A DNA stretch of 5,395 bases from Betaproteobacteria bacterium. GTDB taxonomy: Bacteria; Pseudomonadota; Gammaproteobacteria; Burkholderiales; SG8-41. The DNA is taken from positions 1 to 5,395 of the forward strand of contig JAHZNX010000300.1 in NCBI GenBank assembly GCA_020028375.1, written 5' to 3'. The number at the start of each line of letters is the position of its first letter. Position 1 is the stretch's first letter. Under the pieces are notes generated by a model. That model made no database searches and had not been told where the DNA came from. It worked only from the letters and a program-made list of their open reading frames with translations. The position numbers were made by a program, and so were the translations under genes. Shown one piece after another: positions 1-5,385 of the stretch.

Positions 1-323
1 TAGAGCTCGCCGCCGCGGCCGGCAACGATGCGCCGCGCGCCGCGATCCTTCGCGTCGGGCGTACGCACCGTGTACTCCCGGTAGTAGCCGCGCGCCCGGG
101 CGGGAAGCTTTTCCTCGAAGTTGCCGAAGACCGCCCCGTCGCGCCGGTAGGGAAACGGTCCGCCCTTGCGGATCAATGCGATCGTCCCGCGCGCCTCTGC
201 CGGCAGCTCGCTCGCTGCCACCTCGGGAATCGCGCCGGGTGCGCGCTCCGCGGCTGCGCCACCGGTTGTCAACAGCGTGACCGCCAAGAGCGCCGCGGCT
301 GCGCGGCGCGCCCCGTCACTCAT
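1..323 (-). CDS. Secreted guanyl-specific ribonuclease (RNase Sa/T1/barnase class), 3' end cut by window edge
   Basis: Only the first 107 codons lie in the window. Residues 1-25 look like a Sec signal peptide: Arg6-Arg7, a hydrophobic Ala/Leu/Val stretch and an AAA cleavage region before Glu26. The mature part has FPYRRDGAVFGNFEEKLP, then YYREYTVRTP and DRGARRIV, which match the microbial guanyl-specific RNase fold. By comparison with RNase Sa, Glu83 fits the catalytic base (Glu54), and Arg94 and Arg98 fit Arg65 and Arg69 at exactly the same spacing. The catalytic His would fall near residue 114, beyond the edge. Such enzymes cleave single-stranded RNA after G and act outside the cytoplasm. 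The ATG overlaps the aspS stop as TGATG, so translation is probably coupled. These RNases are often encoded next to a barstar-type inhibitor, which would be off-window here. Family assignment is fairly sure; the biological role is not. Confidence 0.85.
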   Translation of the reverse strand, partial: MSDGARRAAAALLAVTLLTTGGAAAERAPGAIPEVAASELPAEARGTIALIRKGGPFPYRRDGAVFGNFEEKLPARARGYYREYTVRTPDAKDRGARRIVAGRGGEL

Positions 324-332
324 CACTGTTTT

Positions 333-336
333 TCCT
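333..336 (-). promoter_or_regulatory. Shine-Dalgarno AGGA for the ribonuclease gene, inside the aspS 3' end
   Basis: On the minus strand AGGA is followed by nine bases (AAAACAGTG) and then the ATG at 323. It lies within the last codons of aspS, which supports the ATG of TGATG as the ribonuclease start and points to translational coupling. The immediately preceding in-frame GTG is a less well placed alternative. Confidence 0.5.
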
Positions 337-565
337 GTCGGAGGCGAATGTGCAGCTCCCGCAGCTGCCGCTCGTCCACCGGGCTCGGCGCATGCGTGAG
401 CAGGCATTGCGCGCGTTGCGTCTTGGGGAACGCGATCACGTCGCGGATCGAATCGGCGCCCGCCATGAGCGCGACGATGCGGTCGAGACCGAACGCGATG
501 CCGCCGTGCGGGGGCGCGCCGTATTGCAGCGCGTCGAGCAGGAACCCGAACTTGGCCTGCGCCTC

Positions 566-570
566 CGCGC
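566..570. other. Deletion/misjoin junction inside aspS
   Basis: Reading minus, the upstream frame gives ESDPGAAR, ending with the CGC codon at 569-567. The downstream AspRS frame begins at GAG (565-563) with EAQAKFGF. In intact homologues about 38 residues lie between these points. Frame arithmetic requires a loss of 3n+2 bases, for example 113 or 116. The join lies in a CG-alternating tract (cgcgcgcggcg around 566-576), the kind of sequence where short overlaps arise easily. Confidence 0.8.
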
Positions 571-1992
571 GCGGCGCCGGGATCGGACTCCAGGCGACCC
601 TCGTGACCGTCGGCGGGCGAGGTGAAGGGATGGTGCATCGCGTTCCAGCGCTTCTCCTCCTCGTCCCACTCGAACATCGGGAAGTCGAGCACCCACAGCG
701 GGCGCCAGCCGGGCTGCGCGTAGCCGCGCTCGTGCCCGATTCTCGCGCGCAGCGCGCCGAGCGCGTCGTTGACGACCTTCGCCCGGTCGGCGCCGAAGAA
801 CATGAGATCGCCGTTCTTGGCGCCGGAGCGCCCGACGATTGCTTTCAGCGCCTCATCGGAAAGGTTCTTGACGATCGGCGACTGCAGTCCCTCGCGCCCC
901 TTTGCGATATCGTTCACCTTGATCCATGCGAGCCCCTTGGCTCCGTAGCCCCCGACGAATTCGGTGTAGGAGTCGATCTCGCCGCGCGTCAGCTCGCCGC
1001 CGCGCGGGACGAGCAAACCCGCCACGCGCCCACCCGCCATGCTTGCGGGACCGGCAAACACCTTGAAGGCGACGTCCTTCATCACGTCCGTCAGCTCGGT
1101 CAGCTCCAGCGGCACGCGTAGATCCGGCTTGTCGCTGCCGTAGCGCCGGATGGCCTCGTCGTAGGTGAGGCGCGGGAAGGGATCGGGCAGATCCGCCCCG
1201 ATTCCTTCCTTGAACAAGTGGCGGACGAGCGCTTCCATCAGCATCGTGATCGCGTGCTGGTCGAGGAACGACGTCTCGATGTCGATCTGCGTGAACTCCG
1301 GCTGGCGGTCGGAGCGCAGGTCCTCGTCGCGGAAGCACCTTACGATCTGGTAATAGCGGTCGTAGCCCGCGATCATCAGCAGCTGCTTGAAGAGCTGCGG
1401 CGACTGCGGCAGCGCGTAGAACTCGCCCGGGTGCACGCGCGATGGCACCAGGTAGTCGCGCGCGCCCTCCGGAGTAGAGCGCGTCAACATGGGGGTCTCG
1501 ACGTCGATGAAGCCGTGGCGGTCGAGAAAGTTGCGCACCGCCATCGCCACCCGGTGGCGCAGCCGCAGGTTCTTCTGCATGACCGGCCGCCGCAGGTCGA
1601 GCACGCGGTTCTCGAGCCGCACCGTTTCCGACAGGTGCTCGTCGTCGACCTGGAAGGGCGGCGCCAGGGACGCGTTGAGGATGGCGATCGTCCGCGCCAG
1701 CACCTCCACCTCGCCGCTCGCGAGCTCGGGATTGACCGTGCCTGCGGGGCGCTCGCGGACCGTACCTTCGACGCGGACCACGAATTCCGCGCGCAGCCGG
1801 TCCGCGGTCCTGAAGGTTTCCGGAGAATCCGGGTTGCACACCACTTGCACCAGCCCCTCGCGGTCCCGCAGGTCGACGAAGATCACCCCGCCGTGGTCGC
1901 GGCGGCGGTGCACCCAGCCGAACAGCGTCACGGTCTGGCCCAGGTGTTTGCGATTGATGCGCCCGCAGTATTCGCTACGCATGCCGCGTTTT

Positions 1993-2664
1993 TTATTGGT
2001 TGACGGCCCTGGGCGGCTTCGCGGAAGGCGGGGCGACGGGGCCGCTCCTGCGGCCGCTGTCGTCGGGCAATGCCACGCCCATCGAAATGATGTACTTGAG
2101 CGCCTCGTCCACCGACATGTCGAGCTCGACCACGGCATCGCGCGGCACCATCACGAAGTACCCGCTGGTGGGATTGGGTGTCGTCGGGACATAGATGCTC
2201 ACGTAGTCGCCTTTGAGGTGCCGCACGACCTCACCGCCTGGCGTGCCGGTGAGGAAGGCGATCGTCCACATGCCGGGGCCCGGCCACTGCACCAGCAGCG
2301 CCTTGCGGAACGCCTGGCCGCCGGGCGAAAACAGCGTGTCGCTCACCTGCTTCACGCCGGTATAGATCGAGTTCACCACCGGTATGCGTGCGAGCACGCT
2401 TTCCCAGAACTTCACCAGCCGCTGGCCGATGAAGTTGGCGGCGAGCACGCCCGTCGCAAAGACGATCAGCAGCGTCAGTACCACGCCGAGGCCCGGAACG
2501 TGCATGCCGAGCCAGCTTTCCGTCTGCCACTGCTGCGGCAGCAGGCGCAGGGTCTGGTCCATCGTGCTCACCAGCAGGTCGAGCACCCAGAGCGTGATCC
2601 CCAGCGGCACCCAGATCAGGAGCCCGGTGATGAAGTAGCGTCGGATGAGAAGCTTTCGGCTCAT
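1993..2664 (-). CDS. DUF502 family inner-membrane protein
   Basis: This 223-residue protein matches the DUF502 family (Pfam PF04367), whose plant relatives are the COV (CONTINUOUS VASCULAR RING)-like proteins. Its bacterial function is unknown. Two membrane segments are visible: about 10-32 (YFITGLLIWVPLGITLWVL region) and about 58-79 (GLGVVLTLLIVFATGVLAANF). The family signature RIPVVNSIYTGVKQVSDTLF follows at 93-112. A soluble domain follows with the conserved features GGEVV, VSIYVPTTPNPTSGYF and VELDMSVDEALKYIISMG. The tail from about 203 is Pro/Ser/Arg-rich and looks disordered. Length is normal for the family. The ATG at 2664 is the only reasonable start, because the frame is closed upstream by a TGA at 2718-2716 with no ATG, GTG or TTG in between. 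A good Shine-Dalgarno is lacking. The gene sits between fmdB and aspS on the same strand, ten bases ahead of aspS, so co-transcription with aspS is likely. No lesion is seen. Confidence 0.9.
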   Translation of the reverse strand: MSRKLLIRRYFITGLLIWVPLGITLWVLDLLVSTMDQTLRLLPQQWQTESWLGMHVPGLGVVLTLLIVFATGVLAANFIGQRLVKFWESVLARIPVVNSIYTGVKQVSDTLFSPGGQAFRKALLVQWPGPGMWTIAFLTGTPGGEVVRHLKGDYVSIYVPTTPNPTSGYFVMVPRDAVVELDMSVDEALKYIISMGVALPDDSGRRSGPVAPPSAKPPRAVNQ

Positions 2665-2762
2665 GAAGACGAAACGGATTGCGGCGAAGCCCCCGCGTCG
2701 AGGCGGATGAGCATATCAGGAAAAGACGAGAATCTGTGCGCGACGACCCGCTACCCGCGATC

Positions 2763-2778
2763 GCGCGGCGAGCCGCGC
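2763..2778. other. Perfect 7-bp GC inverted repeat just after the fmdB stop
   Basis: GCGCGGC (2763-2769) and GCCGCGC (2772-2778) are exact complements around GA. As RNA this would fold as a six-pair stem with a four-base loop. It starts about eight bases past the fmdB stop on the minus strand. No U-run follows, so it is not a standard intrinsic terminator; it could be an mRNA-stabilising or attenuating hairpin. In DNA this GC-rich the palindrome could also be chance. The rest of the 122-base fmdB-DUF502 spacer holds no convincing promoter or small gene. Confidence 0.3.
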
Positions 2779-2786
2779 CGCCGGGA

Positions 2787-3098
2787 CTAGCTGCGGGCCG
2801 GGCAGGCGCCCGCGCCGCACTCAGCGGCGGGCTTGGAGGGCTCCGTGCCGGAGCCGTCGGCGGGCTTGTCCTGCTTCGATTCGGACTTGCCCTTCTTGGC
2901 CGCCGGCTTCGCACCGCTGTTCTTGAAGTCGGTCGCGTACCAGCCGGTGCCCTTCAGATGGAACCCAGCCGCGGTGACCCGCTTGTTGAACGCGCGCTTG
3001 CCGCACTCCGGGCAATCGGTCAGCGGCGCGTCGCTGAGGCGCTTCAGGAATTCCTTCTGGTATCCGCACGCGCCGCAACGGTATACGTAGATCGGCAT
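2787..3098 (-). CDS. FmdB family zinc-ribbon regulatory protein
   Basis: This 103-residue protein begins MPIYVYRCGACGYQKEF, typical of the FmdB/CxxC_CxxC_SSSS family (Pfam PF09723). A zinc ribbon is formed by Cys8-Cys11 and Cys29-Cys32 (CPEC). After it comes the conserved AAGFHLKGTGWYATDFK block (about 43-59). The family is named after a putative regulator of formamidase and amidase genes; its molecular role in betaproteobacteria is not established. The tail (about 60-103) is rich in Lys, Ala and Ser and looks disordered. Near its end is an extra CGAGAC Cys pair. The ATG at 3098 has a good Shine-Dalgarno and matches the family start. The gene heads the minus-strand group fmdB-DUF502-aspS-RNase, an order I recall from betaproteobacteria; a functional link with aspS is not shown. 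Length and frame are intact. Confidence 0.92.
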   Translation of the reverse strand: MPIYVYRCGACGYQKEFLKRLSDAPLTDCPECGKRAFNKRVTAAGFHLKGTGWYATDFKNSGAKPAAKKGKSESKQDKPADGSGTEPSKPAAECGAGACPARS

Positions 3099-3104
3099 GA
3101 CTAT

Positions 3105-3109
3105 CCCTC
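3105..3109 (-). promoter_or_regulatory. Shine-Dalgarno GAGGG for fmdB
   Basis: GAGGG on the minus strand lies six bases upstream of the ATG at 3098, the best ribosome binding site in the window. It fixes the fmdB start. Confidence 0.6.
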
Positions 3110-3123
3110 AAACGATAAAAACC

Positions 3124-3153
3124 ATTATATCTGAAAAGGTTACGGACGGTAAA
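3124..3153 (-). promoter_or_regulatory. Sigma-70-type promoter for the fmdB-DUF502-aspS-RNase group
   Basis: The minus strand has a perfect -10 hexamer TATAAT (3129-3124). With an 18-bp spacer there is a -35-like TTTACC (3153-3148), matching four of six consensus bases. Transcription would start near 3117, leaving a leader of about 20 bases before the fmdB ATG. The region is markedly more AT-rich than its surroundings. The start point is inferred from spacing. Confidence 0.6.
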
Positions 3154-3158
3154 CGGAC
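3138..3158 (+). repeat. Tandem direct repeat between divergent promoters, candidate operator
   Basis: GGTTACGGAC (3138-3147) is followed immediately by GGTAAACGGAC (3148-3158), two near-identical copies one DNA helical turn apart. They cover the -35 region of the fmdB promoter and reach into the -35 region of the citrate synthase promoter. A protein bound here could affect both genes. The regulator is unknown, and with only two short copies chance is possible. Confidence 0.35.
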
Positions 3159-3182
3159 CCGCATGCACGCCCGCACTATAAT
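3154..3182 (+). promoter_or_regulatory. Sigma-70-type promoter for citrate synthase
   Basis: A perfect TATAAT -10 lies at 3177-3182. At a 17-bp spacing the -35 position (3154-3159) reads CGGACC, matching the consensus at three of six bases, so the promoter may be activator-helped. The predicted start is near 3189, about 23 bases ahead of the ATG at 3212. A purine-rich GAAGAGAGA just upstream of the ATG can serve as ribosome binding site. This -35 directly abuts that of the divergent fmdB promoter. Confidence 0.6.
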
Positions 3183-3211
3183 GGGGACGCACCCTCGAAG
3201 AGAGATCGGCC

Positions 3212-4169
3212 ATGAGCGAAACCGCCGAGAAAATCGACATCCACCGCGGGCTGAAGGGCGTGTACTTCGACCGCTCGCGCGTGTGCTACATCGACGGGCG
3301 CGCCGGCGAGCTGCGGTATCGCGGCTACTCGATCCACGACCTCGCCGAGCGCTCGACGTTCGAGGAAACGTGCTACCTGCTGCTGAAAGGCGAGCTACCC
3401 GGCCGCGCGCAGCTCGATGCGTTCACCGCGGAGCTCAAGGCGGCGCGGGCGCTGCCGGAGCCGGTCTACGGCCTGATCGAGACCATCAAGACGGCGCATC
3501 CAATGGACGTGCTGCGCACCGTCGTGTCGGCGTTGTCCGCGTTCGACCCCGAGACCGCCGACAAGTCGCATCGACATGGTGCTGCATGCCGAGCACGGCT
3601 CGAACGCGTCCTCGTTTGCCGCGCGCGTGGTGGCCGGCACCGACGCCGATCTGCACGGCGCGATCACGGCGGCAGTGGCGGCGCTCGCCGGCCCGGCGCA
3701 CGGCGGCGCCGCGGAAAACGTGATGCGCATGGCGCAGGAAATCGGCGACGCCGGCAAGGCGGCCGAGTACGTGAGTTCGAAGCGCGCCAACAAGGAAGCC
3801 GTGATGGGCTTCGGCCACCGCGTCTATCGCGCCGAGGATCCGCGCGCGCGCCACATGCGCGCCGGCGTCGAAAAGCTCTCGCGCGAGATGGGCCAGCCGC
3901 ACTGGTACAAGATCCTCGAAGCCGTGGTCGACGCGATGAAGCCCTACGCCCGCCACGGCGTCAATGTGAACGTGGATTTCTATGCGGGCGTCGTCTACTT
4001 CCTCAACGGCATCGCCGAGGACCTGTTCGTTCCGATCTTCGCGGTGGGACGCGTGCCGGGCTGGACCGTGCAGGTGCTCGAGCAGCTCGAGAACAATATC
4101 CTGCTGCGCCCCCTCACCCTCTACAACGGCCCCGAGCCGCGGCCGTACGTGCCGATGGAGAATCGTTAG
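3212..4169 (+). pseudogene. gltA: Citrate synthase (short ~380-residue type), disrupted by an out-of-frame internal deletion
   Basis: The enzyme condenses acetyl-CoA and oxaloacetate to citrate, the entry step of the TCA cycle. The ATG at 3212 gives MSETAEKIDIHRGLKGVYFD, then ELRYRGYSIHDLAERSTFEE and the HPMDVLRTVVSAL helix, ending in frame at DPETADKS (Ser119). The next family-like residues, IDMVLHAEHGSNAS, start at 3570 one frame over and run 199 codons to TAG at 4167-4169. That part holds all three catalytic residues: His in GPAHGG (3699-3701), His in GFGHRVYR (3816-3818) and Asp in NVDFYAG (3975-3977). About 60 codons are missing between the halves, the segment that normally carries the R(K)AIRL...P and RKG helices. 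Neither frame alone encodes a working enzyme; the upstream frame runs on to 4408 as nonsense. A 2-methylcitrate synthase (PrpC) assignment cannot be excluded, since the families are close, but no prp genes are nearby. The gene is probably intact in the organism and mis-assembled here, or decayed. Confidence 0.88.
3566..3570. other. Deletion/misjoin junction inside citrate synthase
   Basis: The N-terminal frame is recognisable through the TCG codon at 3566-3568 (Ser119). The C-terminal frame is recognisable from ATC at 3570. Roughly 60 residues present in short-type citrate synthases are absent. Frame arithmetic requires a loss of 3n+2 bases, the same remainder as in aspS. Confidence 0.75.
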
Positions 4170-4181
4170 AGTCCAGCAGTC

Positions 4182-4258
4182 TCCCTCACCCTATCCCTCT
4201 CCCGAGGGGAGAGGGGGTGTTTCCCTTCTCCGCTCGGGAGAAGGGTGGGGATGAGGGA
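4182..4258. repeat. Two-armed GC-rich palindromic repeat between convergent genes, copy 1; possible bidirectional terminator
   Basis: Arm 1 is CCCTCTCCC (4195-4203) paired with GGGAGAGGG (4207-4215), a nine-bp stem with a three-base loop. Arm 2 is CCCTTCTCC (4223-4231) paired with GGAGAAGGG (4237-4245), nine bp with a five-base loop. The outer ends TCCCTCA (4182-4188) and TGAGGGA (4252-4258) also pair, so the whole element can fold as a cruciform. It fills nearly all of the 94-base gap between the converging citrate synthase and pta stops. There is no clear U-run on either strand, so a termination role is inferred from position. The same arm recurs at 5306-5327, showing a dispersed REP-like family. 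Confidence 0.85.
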
Positions 4259-4263
4259 CACCG

Positions 4264-5253
4264 TCACGCCCTGGCGAGGACAAGCGCGGCGGTGGCGACG
4301 ATGTCCTCCACGCTCGCCCCGCGCGAAAGGTCGCTGATCGGCCGCGCAAACCCCTGCAGCACGGGGCCGATCGCGCGCGCGCCGGCCATGCACTGGGTGA
4401 GCTTGTAGCCGATGTTCCCCGCGTCGAGATCGGGGAAAACGAGGACGTTCGCCCGTCCCGCGACCGGGCTTCCACCCTTCAGCTTCTTTCCCGCCACCTC
4501 CGGCACGAGCGCCGCATCGGCCTGCAGCTCGCCGTCGATCGCGAGATCCGGGGCGCGGCTGCGGGCGAGCGCTAACGCACGCGTCACCTTCTCGACCCGC
4601 GCGTGCTGCGCGCTGCCCTTGGTCGAGAACGAAAGCAGTGCGACGCGGGGTTCCTCGCGCAGCAGCGCGCGACAGCTCTCCGCGGATGCGAGCGCGATAT
4701 CGGCGAGCACTTCGGGATCCGGATCCACGTTGACGGCGCAGTCCGCGTAGATGTAGCCCTTCGCTGCGCCGCGCCCTGCTCCGGGGACAATCATCAGGAA
4801 GAAGCTGGACGGCGTGCGGATCCCGGCGGCGAGCCCCACCGTCATCAGGCCCGCCTCAATCACGCGCCCGGTGGTGGTCGTCACGCCGGCGATCATTGCG
4901 TCGGCGTCACCGGCCTTCACCATCATTCCGGCATGGAACAACGGCTTCCGCACCAGCCGCTCCGCGATATTCGGATTTGAATTCGGCCGGCCGGCTGAAT
5001 AGAGCGTCGCGTAGGCCGCGAGCCGGGCGCTTTCCGCCGGATCGAGCACGGCGAGGCCGTCGAGCGCAACGCCCGCGCGCGCGGCAGCCGCGCCGACTTC
5101 CGCGCGCGTGCCGACCAGTGTAGGAGTCGCGATGCCGAGGTCCTTCAGCCATCTTGCGGCGGCTACGATGCGCTCGTCATGCCCTTCCGGAAAGACCGGG
5201 CGCTTGCCGCTTGCACGTGCCCGCGCAATGCAATCATCTATGACGTTGATCAC
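4264..5253 (-). CDS. pta: Phosphate acetyltransferase (short form)
   Basis: The enzyme interconverts acetyl-CoA plus phosphate and acetyl phosphate plus CoA in the cytoplasm. The 329 residues match the short PTA_PTB catalytic-domain form, without the N-terminal DRTGG/CobB extension of the E. coli enzyme. Visible blocks: PVFPEGHDERIVAAARWL (19-36), GDADAMIAGV, FADCAVN-like YADCAVNVDPDPEVLADIA, STKGSAQHARVEKV, DGELQADAALVPEVA (240-254), GSPVAGRANVLVFPDLDAGN (261-280) and SDLSRGASVEDIV (307-319). Ser310, Arg311 and Asp317 keep the spacing of the catalytic Ser309/Arg310/Asp316 of Methanosarcina thermophila Pta. The start is GTG (MINVIDDCIARARASGKRPV); AGGT ten bases upstream is a modest Shine-Dalgarno. 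No ackA is downstream, because citrate synthase converges there; ackA could lie beyond the right edge. No promoter is obvious in the 142 bases upstream. A phosphate butyryl-/propanoyltransferase activity is a less likely alternative. The gene looks intact. Confidence 0.92.
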   Translation of the reverse strand: MINVIDDCIARARASGKRPVFPEGHDERIVAAARWLKDLGIATPTLVGTRAEVGAAAARAGVALDGLAVLDPAESARLAAYATLYSAGRPNSNPNIAERLVRKPLFHAGMMVKAGDADAMIAGVTTTTGRVIEAGLMTVGLAAGIRTPSSFFLMIVPGAGRGAAKGYIYADCAVNVDPDPEVLADIALASAESCRALLREEPRVALLSFSTKGSAQHARVEKVTRALALARSRAPDLAIDGELQADAALVPEVAGKKLKGGSPVAGRANVLVFPDLDAGNIGYKLTQCMAGARAIGPVLQGFARPISDLSRGASVEDIVATAALVLARA

Positions 5254-5282
5254 TGGACCGCGGACCTAGTTCCCACCACCCC

Positions 5283-5385
5283 GCCCGCAAATCCCTCACC
5301 CCCGCCCCTCTCCCGAGTGGAGAGGGGAGGCTCGAGATTCCCTTCCCTTGCATGGGGGAAGGGCATGGGATGGGGGCTGGCGGGC
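5283..5385. repeat. Two-armed GC-rich palindromic repeat upstream of pta, copy 2
   Basis: Arm 1 is CCCCTCTCC (5305-5313) paired with GGAGAGGGG (5319-5327). The 22 bases at 5306-5327 differ from copy 1 (4195-4216) at a single loop position. Arm 2 is CCCTTCCC (5340-5347) paired with GGGAAGGG (5356-5363) around an eight-base loop. The shared lead TCCCTCACCC (5292-5301) is identical to that of copy 1, and outer GCCCGC (5283-5288) can pair with GCGGGC (5380-5385). It lies in the non-coding stretch upstream of the pta start, which otherwise shows no gene; it may belong to the 3' end of an off-window gene. Outer boundaries are uncertain. Confidence 0.75.

Larger units (their letters stand above)
323..1982 (-). 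pseudogene. aspS: Aspartyl-tRNA synthetase (probably Asp/Asn non-discriminating), disrupted by an out-of-frame internal deletion
   Basis: Class II synthetase charging tRNA-Asp. The ATG at 1982 gives MRSEYCGRIN, the usual bacterial AspRS start, ten bases after the DUF502 stop; no strong Shine-Dalgarno is visible. In order: the OB-fold anticodon domain (about 1-105, GWVHRRRDHGG at 22-32), TPEGARDYLVPSR (170-182), QSPQLFK (193-199), motif 2 FRDEDLRSDRQPEFTQID (217-234), the bacterial GAD insertion (about 290-420), and MHHPFTSP. After Arg472 the frame breaks. The protein resumes one frame over at EAQAKFGFLLDALQYG and continues through motif 3 AFGLDR to LRELHIRLRQEKQ. The missing stretch is about 38 codons and should hold AYDMVLNG and GGGSVRIH, whose Arg binds the aspartate substrate (Arg489 in E. 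coli). The product as read would be inactive. His30 and Gly81 resemble the non-discriminating enzymes that also charge tRNA-Asn. Being essential, the gene is probably intact in the organism and mis-assembled here; true decay is the alternative. Confidence 0.93.

Noticed and set aside
560..575. Programmed ribosomal frameshift in aspS
   Set aside because: There is no slippery heptamer. The problem is missing residues as well as frame, so frameshifting could not restore the enzyme.
853..1839. Minus-strand open frame of 328 codons within aspS
   Set aside because: It is a different frame of the same strand as aspS and reads low-complexity Arg/Gly/Ala sequence. The true frame gives textbook AspRS motifs.
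2700..2730. Internal promoter for DUF502-aspS (minus-strand TATGCT)
   Set aside because: The -10 matches four of six bases, but at 17-bp spacing the -35 position (CACAGA) matches only two of six. Too weak to annotate.
1489..2790. Plus-strand open frame of 433 codons opposite aspS and DUF502
   Set aside because: It is antisense to well-recognised proteins. Its translation is Arg/His/Ala-rich with no family resemblance and no ribosome site, as expected of shadow frames in GC-rich DNA.
3576..4169. A separate small gene starting at the ATG of MVLHAEHGSN
   Set aside because: The ATG aligns with an internal Met/Leu of citrate synthase and has no Shine-Dalgarno. The polypeptide would be a C-terminal fragment, so it is treated as part of the broken citrate synthase gene.
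4191..4475. Open frames on both strands running through the palindromic repeat and the pta end
   Set aside because: They are continuations of shadow or post-deletion frames with no recognisable protein.
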